A DNA stretch of 32,318 nt from Melioribacteraceae bacterium (GTDB lineage: Bacteria > Bacteroidota > Ignavibacteria > Ignavibacteriales > Melioribacteraceae). Below the pieces are notes generated by a model. That model searched no databases. It had not been told where the DNA came from and saw only the letters and a program-made list of their open reading frames with translations. Every line of letters begins with the position of its first letter. Positions within the stretch are counted from its first letter, which is position 1. The position numbers were made by a program, and so were the translations under genes. Below are positions 9,401 to 16,100 of the stretch, one piece after another. The stretch covers positions 1 through 32,318 of the forward strand of contig JANQIV010000100.1 of assembly GCA_028282005.1 (NCBI GenBank), written 5' to 3'.

Positions 9401-9940
9401 CAAACCTTTATTGGTTGATAAATAAAATTCATTTTTGTATGAGACAATACTTTTTATTTCGATATCTTTTTCGACATCAATTTTTTCCCAATTACTTTTA
9501 TTGAAATAGTATAAGTGTTTGAACTCAAATAACAGCAGCAGATTGTTTTCAACAACTGCAATATTATTTGCCCACTTCCCATTTAATTGAGAATCGGAGA
9601 TCAGAGGTAATTTAGACCATTCATTATTTTTTCTAAATGCTATCGGAAACCTGTTTGATTCCGGTAAAATCCAGATACTTTTATTCTTATCTTTTTTTAT
9701 TCTATTGTATCTGGTAGCAAAAATAGTGGAGTCGTTATTAATTCTATTCCAGTTAAAACCGTCATATGTAAAAACTCCAAACTCTGACGCAAACCAAAGT
9801 AATCCGTCCTCAGATTGTAATACATCGAAAGTCCGGTTAGTTGGTAAACCGGTTCTTGTGGTATAATGTTTAGTTAAATATTCTTGGGCAGCTAATTGAG
9901 AAAAAATAAGCAGCACAAAAATTAGAATTCTTGTACACAT
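6485..9940 (-). CDS. Reg_prop/Y_Y_Y sensor histidine kinase with PAS domain
   Basis: This 1151-residue membrane sensor kinase starts with a signal peptide (about 1-18). A long periplasmic region of propeller repeats follows (about 20-630), with recurring W-F/L-A and G-L-x-x-Y/F strands of the Reg_prop type. Next are a Y_Y_Y-like domain (about 645-730), one membrane helix (about 731-752), a short coiled coil, a PAS domain (about 790-905), and a HisKA domain with H936 in SHEIRTP. The ATPase domain closes the protein, with N box NLIDNAIKYT, G1 DTGIGI and G2 GNGLGLF. Such sensors in Bacteroidota are often fused to receiver and AraC domains; here the protein ends after the ATPase domain. No response regulator is adjacent, so it looks like an orphan. 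The ligand is unknown. Confidence 0.93.
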   Translation of the reverse strand: MCTRILIFVLLIFSQLAAQEYLTKHYTTRTGLPTNRTFDVLQSEDGLLWFASEFGVFTYDGFNWNRINNDSTIFATRYNRIKKDKNKSIWILPESNRFPIAFRKNNEWSKLPLISDSQLNGKWANNIAVVENNLLLLFEFKHLYYFNKSNWEKIDVEKDIEIKSIVSYKNEFYLSTNKGLAKFDGKSILFLHEINKSLPGLLINYASNELTSDNKNLLWLLGRDWLGYFDGEQFISVNENITFPEFYTSYKFYYIKSDKHDNIYFGNEYITYHLKKDATKVREVILKTDLQLQARNSIEFDYENNIWMTTNRGIVKIRQTPFEIISKSEGLNANEITSVLDLGNGNILLGQEGVIATFNKDSKILKSYRYLTDRETDNNVARIWNFIKDNNNNVWVTDYYKGFGKLKKDFSIEWKNFNEKNFVFFSALKEDNIIWLATREGAYEYNIGNDNYNLIEDIPQNSYRKVKKLLNGKMAFCTSNKGIFIYDNKVVKNYKSSFETANNIYAIHETPEFGILVGSGKGLYRVQGDSLAEFSIGKTKINTPIFIIENGHENDIWFGTDIGIYKYDGHMLRKYTTNDGLAGTEINRGALAKTNDNKLLIGTEGGLSIYDPDFDNLSSTPPKGKILCIRDLNDSHTCYKHNNDFPYSTAGLIVEFRGLSFLNEKDNEYLIELYNDQEFLIDRFMTKENNVRLSNLSWGSYYFKMQVQNPNGLVSDSTYITSFSIDKPYYLKFWFLAVISILGSVFIYIITSYQNQKKYAAMLEDEVQERTVEIEEQIAENKKYAAAIKQSEEKFRNLFENSAFGIYQTTLDGTVILCNQAWLTIFGYNSFKEIQNYKVGKDFYLNEKDRNEFKEILFDMKSVNGYEAKYKRKTGEIIYVREFAKLTTLPDKKLIIEGAIEDITHQKISEQKLIEAKDKAEKADKLKSEFLAQVSHEIRTPINSMISFSSLLISDLEQKVNEELSSCFNGIQNAGMRIIRTIDLLINVSELQTQSYEASKEKFDLVEEVFFKLIIEYKPLAESKNLSLEINHEGGDHIVFGDIYSINQIFANLIDNAIKYTQKGKISINLVKISSSKIEVEVEDTGIGISEEYLSQLFQAFSQEEQGYTRKYEGNGLGLFLVKKYCEINDAKIRVESIKGKGSKFIVTLKN

Positions 9941-10234
9941 AAATTTTCACTTTCTTGTGCATAAAATCGAATTAAAAATAGTATCAGCACAGTTTATACA
10001 AGTACAGAAATCGAATAATAATAATAATTTACTAGTAATAATGCTAGTTAACATTGACTCAATAATTGATAGTTTAATAGCCATGTGAAGTGACTTTAAA
10101 TAAATGATTTTTGAATTATTTTTTTGGCTCTTGTAAAAAATAATAAATGTTCAATCAGTAAATTTAACTAAGCTTTTACAAGAGATTATAAATGATTATA
10201 TTTTAAGCTATTTTGAAATAAACTTTGAACTGAC
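9941..10234. promoter_or_regulatory. Divergent intergenic region between the sensor kinase gene and purL
   Basis: This AT-rich region must hold promoters for both divergent genes. It contains a short dyad (ACTAG at 10031-10035 with CTAGT at 10044-10048) and the longer inverted repeat listed separately. I could not place a convincing -35/-10 or Bacteroidota -33/-7 promoter. No clear Shine-Dalgarno precedes purL. Confidence 0.5.
10128..10184. repeat. 11-bp perfect inverted repeat upstream of purL
   Basis: CTCTTGTAAAA (10128-10138) is followed after 35 bases by its exact reverse complement TTTTACAAGAG (10174-10184). It ends 50 bases before the purL ATG. It could form a leader stem-loop or be an operator with two half-sites. 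No T-run follows it, so it is not a simple terminator, and no purine-riboswitch core is visible. Confidence 0.6.
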
Positions 10235-12457
10235 ATGAAAGAACCCGAAGTAACTCTTGAACTTGCCTTAGAGCATGGCCTAACTGAAGAAGAATTTAAT
10301 AAGATTTGTGATAAATTGGGAAGAACTCCAAATTTCACTGAACTTGGAATTATTAGTGTAATGTGGAGTGAACATTGCAGTTATAAAAATTCCATCGCGC
10401 AATTAAAGACTTTACCGAGAGAAGGTGGAAGATTATTGGTTGGTGCAGGTGAAGAAAATGCAGGGCTTGTCGACATTGGTGACGGGCTTGCTGTAGCATT
10501 TAAAATTGAAAGTCATAATCACCCGTCAGCTGTTGAACCTTATCAAGGTGCAGCTACAGGAGTTGGCGGAATTTTAAGAGATATATTTACAATGGGGGCT
10601 AGGCCTATTGCGGCACTGAATTCACTAAGGTTTGGAAAACTTGACGACGCTAGGACCAAATATTTGTTTAAAGGAGTTGTAAAGGGAATCGGTGATTACG
10701 GTAACTGTTTTGGTGTTCCTACTGTAGCTGGTGAAGTTTATTTTGATGAATCGTATAAAGGCAATCCGCTTGTAAATGCAATGGCTGTGGGAATTGTTAA
10801 ACATGATAAAACTGTTTCTGCTGTTGCTAAAGGGGAAGGTAACCCTGTAATGATAGTTGGTTCCTCAACGGGCAGAGACGGAATTCACGGAGCTACTTTT
10901 GCATCAGAAGAAATTTCGGAAGAAAGCGAAGCTAAAAGACCGTCTGTACAAGTTGGTGATCCGTTTACTGAAAAACTTTTATTGGAAGCAACTCTCGAAA
11001 TAATTCATGAAGATTTGATTGTTGGTATTCAGGATATGGGTGCCGCAGGTATTTCATGTTCAACTTCTGAGATGAGTGAAAAAGGTAATGTCGGAATGGA
11101 AATAGATTTATCCAAAGTTCCATTACGTGAACAGGGAATGACAGCTTACGAGATTATGCTTTCTGAAAGCCAAGAGAGAATGTTGGTTGTGGGCAAAAAA
11201 GGTTGCGAAAGACGAATTAAGGAGATTTTTGACAAATGGGATTTGAATTGTGTTGATATAGGAACAGTAAAGAATGACGGTATAATTGATATAAGTTATG
11301 AAGGTGAAAAGAAATCATCATTGCCTGCCTGGGATTTAGTATTGGGCGGAGGTGCTCCTGTCTATCAAAGAGAAACAAAGAAACCTGAATATATTGAACA
11401 AAAAAGAAGTTTTGATTTTAATACTTTGCCTGAACCGGAATGTGTTGCTGATGCATTTGAAAAAGTTTTTTCTTCATTGAATATTGTTTCAAAGCAATGG
11501 GTTTACCAACAATATGATTCTACAATTGGGACGAACACCGTTGTAGGGCCTGGCTGTGATTCTGCTGTTGTCAGAATTAAAGGAACCGCTAAAGCGCTTG
11601 CAATGAAAACAGATTGCAACTCGCGCTATGTATATTTGAATCCGAAAGAAGGGACAAAAATTGCGGTTGCAGAATCCGCGAGAAATATTGTTTGCTCAGG
11701 CGGACATCCACTTGCCGTAACAAATTGTTTAAATTTTGGAAATCCTTATAAGCCTGAAGTTTACTGGACATTCAAAGAAGCAATTGCCGGGATGGGCGAA
11801 GCGTGCAGGTTTTTTAACACTCCGGTAACCGGCGGCAATGTAAGTTTTTACAACGAGAGTCCCGAAGCAGCAGTTTATCCTACCCCAGTTATCGGAATGA
11901 TTGGATGTGTAGATAATGTTGATTTTGTTACAACATCTTATTTCAAAAAAGAAGGCGATTTAATTTATTTATTGGGAGAAGATTACGAAGAACTTGGCGG
12001 CAGTGAATACGCAAAAGCTGTTCACAGAAAAGTTGAAGGAAATTGTCCGCGATTAGATTTACAAGCAGAAAAAGATTTGCATTTATTACTTCTAAAACTA
12101 ATTGAAAACAATGTTTTAAGTTCTGCCCATGATATTTCTGAGGGCGGAATTATTTGCTCAATCGCAGAATGTTGTATTACAAATAAAGAAAATCCAATTG
12201 GGGCTGATGTTCACATTCCTGTCAAAACTCGTGAAGATTTTTCATTTTTCTCTGAATCTCAAAGCAGAGTAATAGTTTCAATTGACCCGGAAAAGAAAGA
12301 ACGATTTGAAAATCATGCTTCAAAAAGTTTTGTGCCGTTTCAATCATTAGGTAAAGTTGGCGGCAATAAAATGAAATTAAATTCCCAATATGAATTTTCA
12401 ATTGAAAAGCTAAAAGACGTTTATTATAAAACAATCCCAAACATTATGAATGATTAA
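10235..12457 (+). CDS. purL: Phosphoribosylformylglycinamidine synthase, small-type PurL subunit
   Basis: PurL converts FGAR, ATP and glutamine-derived ammonia to FGAM in de novo purine synthesis. At 740 residues it is the small form, which needs PurQ (glutaminase) and PurS; neither is in this window. Diagnostic segments are [13 protein letters not shown] near the N-terminus, the [18 protein letters not shown] active-site stretch, [23 protein letters not shown], and the second-half repeat [15 protein letters not shown] plus AHDISEGG. The ATG at 10235 gives the normal N-terminus. The YihY-family gene follows after 11 bases, so they probably share a transcript. The inverted repeat upstream is the only visible candidate for control. 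Confidence 0.96.
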   Translation: MKEPEVTLELALEHGLTEEEFNKICDKLGRTPNFTELGIISVMWSEHCSYKNSIAQLKTLPREGGRLLVGAGEENAGLVDIGDGLAVAFKIESHNHPSAVEPYQGAATGVGGILRDIFTMGARPIAALNSLRFGKLDDARTKYLFKGVVKGIGDYGNCFGVPTVAGEVYFDESYKGNPLVNAMAVGIVKHDKTVSAVAKGEGNPVMIVGSSTGRDGIHGATFASEEISEESEAKRPSVQVGDPFTEKLLLEATLEIIHEDLIVGIQDMGAAGISCSTSEMSEKGNVGMEIDLSKVPLREQGMTAYEIMLSESQERMLVVGKKGCERRIKEIFDKWDLNCVDIGTVKNDGIIDISYEGEKKSSLPAWDLVLGGGAPVYQRETKKPEYIEQKRSFDFNTLPEPECVADAFEKVFSSLNIVSKQWVYQQYDSTIGTNTVVGPGCDSAVVRIKGTAKALAMKTDCNSRYVYLNPKEGTKIAVAESARNIVCSGGHPLAVTNCLNFGNPYKPEVYWTFKEAIAGMGEACRFFNTPVTGGNVSFYNESPEAAVYPTPVIGMIGCVDNVDFVTTSYFKKEGDLIYLLGEDYEELGGSEYAKAVHRKVEGNCPRLDLQAEKDLHLLLLKLIENNVLSSAHDISEGGIICSIAECCITNKENPIGADVHIPVKTREDFSFFSESQSRVIVSIDPEKKERFENHASKSFVPFQSLGKVGGNKMKLNSQYEFSIEKLKDVYYKTIPNIMND

Positions 12458-12468
12458 AAGCTTTTAAG

Positions 12469-13356
12469 ATGAAAAACAAAGTTTTGGATGTAACAAAAAA
12501 CTTTTACCAATATTATCTCGTTAAGTTATTTAAACGAATTGATGAGCACCATCTTTTTCAATCAGCAGCTGCGCTTGCCTATACTTTGCTTTTAAGTTTG
12601 ATCCCTTTATTCATGATATTGTTTTCAATCTTTGGATCAGTCGTTAATGTCGAAGCATTTCAGGATCAAATTTCAGCATTTATTAATGATACCATTCCTT
12701 ATCCTGACGCAGCAAAATATTTGAAAAATGTCATACTGACTCGGGTTCCGGATGTAATTCAATATAAAACTTTTGCAGCTTACGGCGGATCAATTGCATT
12801 GTTCTTTACTGCTACCTGGTTTTTCGGGATGCTGCGGTCAGTGTTAAATAATATTTTTCATGTAAAAGATGAAGTCGGTTTTTTTCTCGGTTTCTTGCGG
12901 GATATCGGGATGGTAATTTTGATAATCATATTTATCATTCTCTCTACTTTTGCATTGCCGACTATTAGTGTTTTCATTAAATCAGCTGAACAAGTAGAGT
13001 TTCTGAGAAAATATGAAATCAGTTATTTATTGCAGTCATTGGTTTCTTTTGTATCCTTTTTGGTGATTTTCATAATGTTGTTTGTTTTTTATTATTTGAT
13101 ACCGTATGAAAAACTTGGAACCAGGGTTCCCATTGTAGCTGCCTTTTGGGCAACGGTTCTCTGGGCTTTTGCAAAAAACTTGTTTGGAATTTACGCTTCA
13201 AATTTTTTGTCAGCCAGCAACATTTATGGTGCATTTATTTTGATAATAGTTGTTGCGTTTTGGATTTTTTATTCGTCAATATTGTTTTTAATAGGTGCTG
13301 AAATTGGTCAGCTATACAGAGAAAGGGTTGAGTTAAAACAAAGCAATTCCACGTAA
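12469..13356 (+). CDS. YihY/BrkB family inner-membrane protein
   Basis: This 295-residue integral membrane protein has about six hydrophobic segments. The family mark is the N-terminal SAAALAYTLLLSLIPL stretch. Also typical are TATWFFGMLRSVLNNIF in the middle, FYYLIPYEKLGTRVPIVAA, the ASNIYGAFILIIV segment, and the ending LIGAEIGQLY. The family was once mislabelled RNase BN; its members are now treated as envelope proteins of unclear activity. It starts 11 bases after purL, across an AAAAGCTTTT palindrome. Confidence 0.9.
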   Translation: MKNKVLDVTKNFYQYYLVKLFKRIDEHHLFQSAAALAYTLLLSLIPLFMILFSIFGSVVNVEAFQDQISAFINDTIPYPDAAKYLKNVILTRVPDVIQYKTFAAYGGSIALFFTATWFFGMLRSVLNNIFHVKDEVGFFLGFLRDIGMVILIIIFIILSTFALPTISVFIKSAEQVEFLRKYEISYLLQSLVSFVSFLVIFIMLFVFYYLIPYEKLGTRVPIVAAFWATVLWAFAKNLFGIYASNFLSASNIYGAFILIIVVAFWIFYSSILFLIGAEIGQLYRERVELKQSNST

Positions 13357-13371
13357 AACACAGAATTGTTC

Positions 13372-13390
13372 ATTTAAGTTTACCTTAAAT
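13372..13390. repeat. Short inverted repeat ahead of the lipoprotein gene
   Basis: ATTTAAG (13372-13378) and CTTAAAT (13384-13390) form a 7-bp perfect stem with a 5-base loop, 16 bases after the YihY-family stop and 48 before the lipoprotein start. It is AT-only apart from one pair and lacks a T-run, so it may be a weak regulatory hairpin or chance. Confidence 0.3.
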
Positions 13391-13437
13391 TCTAAAAATT
13401 ATTTTATTAACTTCATCAACCAAAAACTAAGGAAATT

Positions 13438-14454
13438 ATGAAAAGATTTATTACAATTTTACTCGTTCTTGTTCTTTCAGCTACACTTTTTAGCTGCAGC
13501 AAAAAGGAAGAAAGTAATGAAGCAGAAAACAAATCGGAAGTTAGTAATACTGAAAGTGCTTCGAATGAGAATGGAAGTAATTCGATTGAAAAGGAAAGTT
13601 TTGCAAGTAAAGAAAAGAACAGAAAAGATTTCAGTGCACAGGATTGGGAATATGAAAAATGCAAAAAATTAAATGTTAAGAGTAGAAGTATCTATTCTCA
13701 ATCATACAATTTGAAAAGAGAATTATCTGATAAAAAATATTTAATAGAAAAAATTGAGTTTAATGAAAACGGAAATAGAATAAGCCAAACAACATTCAGA
13801 AGATTTGAAGAAGTTCATATTAGCTGGAATCTTGAATATGACGAAAATGGAAATCATGTGTTATCGGAATCCTATGACCGAGACGGCAATTTAAGACTAA
13901 AGCGCACAATGGAATATGATGATTCCGGTAATGAAATTAAAAGGATTGATAATAGAACCGGTAGAGGTGATATTCTTGAAACAAAGTACGCTTATGATCA
14001 ATTGTATAACTTAATCGAAACTACAACAACTGATCAGACAGGGCTGCAAACCTTTAAGACAACTTATAACTATAAAAACGGTCAACTTGAAAGTCAAAAA
14101 TCTTTCGGTGTAAATGATAAATTAGTAAAAGATGTTAAATATGTGTATGATGAAAGTGGTAATAGAGTGCTTGAATCAATAATTACGGTTAGCGGCCAGA
14201 AAGCAGAAACTAGATATACTTTTGACGAAAATGGAATGGAATTGGAGATTAATGCTCCAATCTTCAAACGAGTTTTTGAATACAATGAAAATAGCGAAGT
14301 TACTTTAGATATTCTTTACAATAGTGATGGGGGGCGTCAGCACAAAATTGTAAATGAATATTATGAAAATGGACTATTAAAGAAAACTACTCGTTTTGAC
14401 AGCAAAGACAATCCGACAAAATATGCTTATTACGAATACGAATTTTACGAATAG
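13438..14454 (+). CDS. Predicted lipoprotein with YD/RHS-like repeats
   Basis: This 338-residue protein begins with a lipoprotein signal: basic MKRF, a hydrophobic core, and lipobox LFSC with the acylated cysteine at residue 20. A charged Ser/Glu/Asn-rich linker follows (about 21-65). From about residue 95 to the end there are repeated segments of the type Y-x-E/D-x-G-N-x, about 20 residues apart (YDENGNHV, YDDSGNEI, YDESGNRV, FDENGMEL, YNENSEV). This pattern resembles RHS/YD repeats, but no toxin or protease module is attached. It is probably envelope-anchored; its function is unknown. It ends 5 bases before the beta-CASP gene, so the two are likely co-expressed. Confidence 0.8.
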   Translation: MKRFITILLVLVLSATLFSCSKKEESNEAENKSEVSNTESASNENGSNSIEKESFASKEKNRKDFSAQDWEYEKCKKLNVKSRSIYSQSYNLKRELSDKKYLIEKIEFNENGNRISQTTFRRFEEVHISWNLEYDENGNHVLSESYDRDGNLRLKRTMEYDDSGNEIKRIDNRTGRGDILETKYAYDQLYNLIETTTTDQTGLQTFKTTYNYKNGQLESQKSFGVNDKLVKDVKYVYDESGNRVLESIITVSGQKAETRYTFDENGMELEINAPIFKRVFEYNENSEVTLDILYNSDGGRQHKIVNEYYENGLLKKTTRFDSKDNPTKYAYYEYEFYE

Positions 14455-14459
14455 TACTG

Positions 14460-15827
14460 ATGATTAGATTTATTCCTCTTGGCGGAGCAGAAGAAATTGG
14501 CGCAAGTTGTTATTATCTTAACTTATTCGGAACTGGAATATTACTCGATTCCGGAATTCATCCCCAAAAAGTTGGAAAAGATGCAATTCCGGATTTTGAT
14601 ATACTAAAAGATGAACCACTTGATTTTGTTTTAATTTCCCATGCCCACCAGGATCACATAGGATCACTTCCATATTTAATCAAAAGATATCCGCATGTAA
14701 AAGTTTATACCACGCCTCAAACAGTACAAATAGCAGACATCACTTTACACAATGCCGTAAGAATATTGAAAAGTAGATTGACTGAAGAAGATGGTATTGA
14801 ATCCTATAATCATCAAGAGATAGATTTGCTGTTAAGATTTGTTAATGACTTCAGTTACAATGAAACATTTAATTTGCGTGGATTAAAACATAAAATTCAT
14901 GAAGATATAAAAATCACCTTTTTTGAAGCGGGCCACATTTTAGGTGCGGCATCAATACTGATTGAAATAGATAATAAAAGGATATTTTATACCGGCGATA
15001 TAAATTTGGGCACACAGTCAATAATGAATGGAGCTGATTTACCAGATGGAAAAATTGATATTTTATTAACTGAAACAACTTACGGCTCTACCGATTCTAA
15101 AAAATTAGGAACATGGCACTCAGAAAAGTTGAGATTTGCTAAAGAAGCCAATAAAATACTCGCAAAGGGAGGATCAATACTAATACCGGTTTTTGCACTT
15201 GGAAAGACCCAAGAGATTCTTTCAGTAATTGATGATTTGATTGAATCCGGAAAAATGACCGATTCATTTATTTATTCGGGCGGTGTTAGCAAACTCATTT
15301 CGAATGTTTATGATGATAACAGATATTTGGTAAAGAGAAATAAAAAGAACTTTGAGTTGAAAAATGTTCCTCAGATCAATTTTATGAATATAACCGACTT
15401 AAATTTTTTTAGAAGGAAACCCGGAATAGTTTTAGCTTCAAGCGGAATGATGCTAAAAGATACAAGTTCATATAAATTAGCAAAATATTGGCTTAACCAG
15501 GTTAATTTTGCTATTTATGTTGTCGGTTATATGGATGTTGATACTCCGGGATATATAATTGAAAATGCAAAAAAGGATGATAAAATTATCTTTGATGATC
15601 CTTTGAAGCCTACCAAAGTTAAATGTGATATAAATAGATTTTATTTCACGGCACATTCAAAAAGAGAAGAATTATTAGGTATAATTAAAAAGCTTAAGCC
15701 GCAAAAAGTAGTATTGCTTCACGGAGAAAAAGAAAGTATTGATTGGATGGGGTCACTGGTATTAAGCAAAAAATTATCCGAGAAACTTTACGCCGCTGAA
15801 ACTAATAAAGAAATTATTTTAGAATAA
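14460..15827 (+). CDS. MBL-fold beta-CASP nuclease-like protein (RNA-specificity MBL)
   Basis: This 455-residue protein has a metallo-beta-lactamase fold with an inserted beta-CASP domain, as in RNase J/CPSF-73-type nucleases. Zinc-binding motifs are visible: H61-A-H63-Q-D65-H66, GHILGAAS, and the YTGDINLG Asp. TETTYGS leads into the beta-CASP region. The SSGMM, VGYMDVDTPG and final AHSKREELLGI and LLHGE segments are the C-terminal motifs of RNA-processing MBL enzymes. It lacks the extra C-terminal domain of RNase J and is closer in length to the stand-alone exonuclease/RNA-specificity type. Substrate is not determined. A structured element follows its stop codon. Confidence 0.88.
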   Translation: MIRFIPLGGAEEIGASCYYLNLFGTGILLDSGIHPQKVGKDAIPDFDILKDEPLDFVLISHAHQDHIGSLPYLIKRYPHVKVYTTPQTVQIADITLHNAVRILKSRLTEEDGIESYNHQEIDLLLRFVNDFSYNETFNLRGLKHKIHEDIKITFFEAGHILGAASILIEIDNKRIFYTGDINLGTQSIMNGADLPDGKIDILLTETTYGSTDSKKLGTWHSEKLRFAKEANKILAKGGSILIPVFALGKTQEILSVIDDLIESGKMTDSFIYSGGVSKLISNVYDDNRYLVKRNKKNFELKNVPQINFMNITDLNFFRRKPGIVLASSGMMLKDTSSYKLAKYWLNQVNFAIYVVGYMDVDTPGYIIENAKKDDKIIFDDPLKPTKVKCDINRFYFTAHSKREELLGIIKKLKPQKVVLLHGEKESIDWMGSLVLSKKLSEKLYAAETNKEIILE

Positions 15828-15844
15828 ACGGACATAAATACGAA

Positions 15845-15953
15845 CCCCCCAAACTTAATGGGGGGCCGCCGTAAGAGTTTCTCATCTTACGAATGGCCTA
15901 ATGGTCCCGAGAGTCCAGCTAAGGATTACCCAAGCCTAGGCCTTAATTTTTTT
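15845..15953 (+). ncRNA. Candidate structured 3' element ending in a T-run (class unknown)
   Basis: Three stems can be drawn: CCCCCC (15845-15850) with GGGGGG (15860-15865); CGTAAGA (15870-15876) with TCTTACG (15885-15891); and GGCCTA (15895-15900) with TAGGCC (15937-15942). The third encloses about 36 bases and is followed by TTAATTTTTTTG, like an elaborate terminator. A competing GGCC (15864-15867) to GGCC (15895-15898) pairing would extend the second stem and exclude the others. It is much more GC-rich than its surroundings. It does not match RNase P RNA, tmRNA, SRP RNA or a riboswitch core that I know. It may only be the terminator of the beta-CASP operon. Confidence 0.4.
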
Positions 15954-16047
15954 GATTGTAAACACTCAATTAAATCATTTGTTGTACATTATCAAGTGAA
16001 AAGAGATTAAAAATCGGTTAAAATTAGAGTTGGATTGAAAGTTTTTA

Positions 16048-16079
16048 ATTGTCATTCCCACTTTCGTGGGAATGACAAT
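16048..16079. repeat. Perfect 14-bp palindrome, REP-like element
   Basis: ATTGTCATTCCCAC (16048-16061) and its exact complement (16066-16079) flank a 4-base loop (TTTC; GAAA on the minus strand, a GNRA-type tetraloop). It lies between the convergent beta-CASP and permease genes. GTCATTCCC...GGGAATGAC hairpins are a common form of dispersed bacterial palindromic repeat. There is no T-run on either side, so it is more like a REP or an mRNA 3'-end stabiliser than an intrinsic terminator. Confidence 0.6.
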
Positions 16080-16100
16080 GTTTGATAAAATATAATTCTA

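Noticed and set aside
6485-9940. Full hybrid two-component system in one protein
   Set aside because: No receiver or AraC domain follows the ATPase domain; the protein ends shortly after the G2 box.
10139-10234. A purine riboswitch upstream of purL
   Set aside because: The inverted repeat has no purine-riboswitch junction core and lacks a following anti-terminator/terminator pair.
15843-15953. RNase P RNA, tmRNA, SRP RNA or HDV-like ribozyme
   Set aside because: None of the conserved cores I know for these RNAs is present, and the element is too short for the first two.
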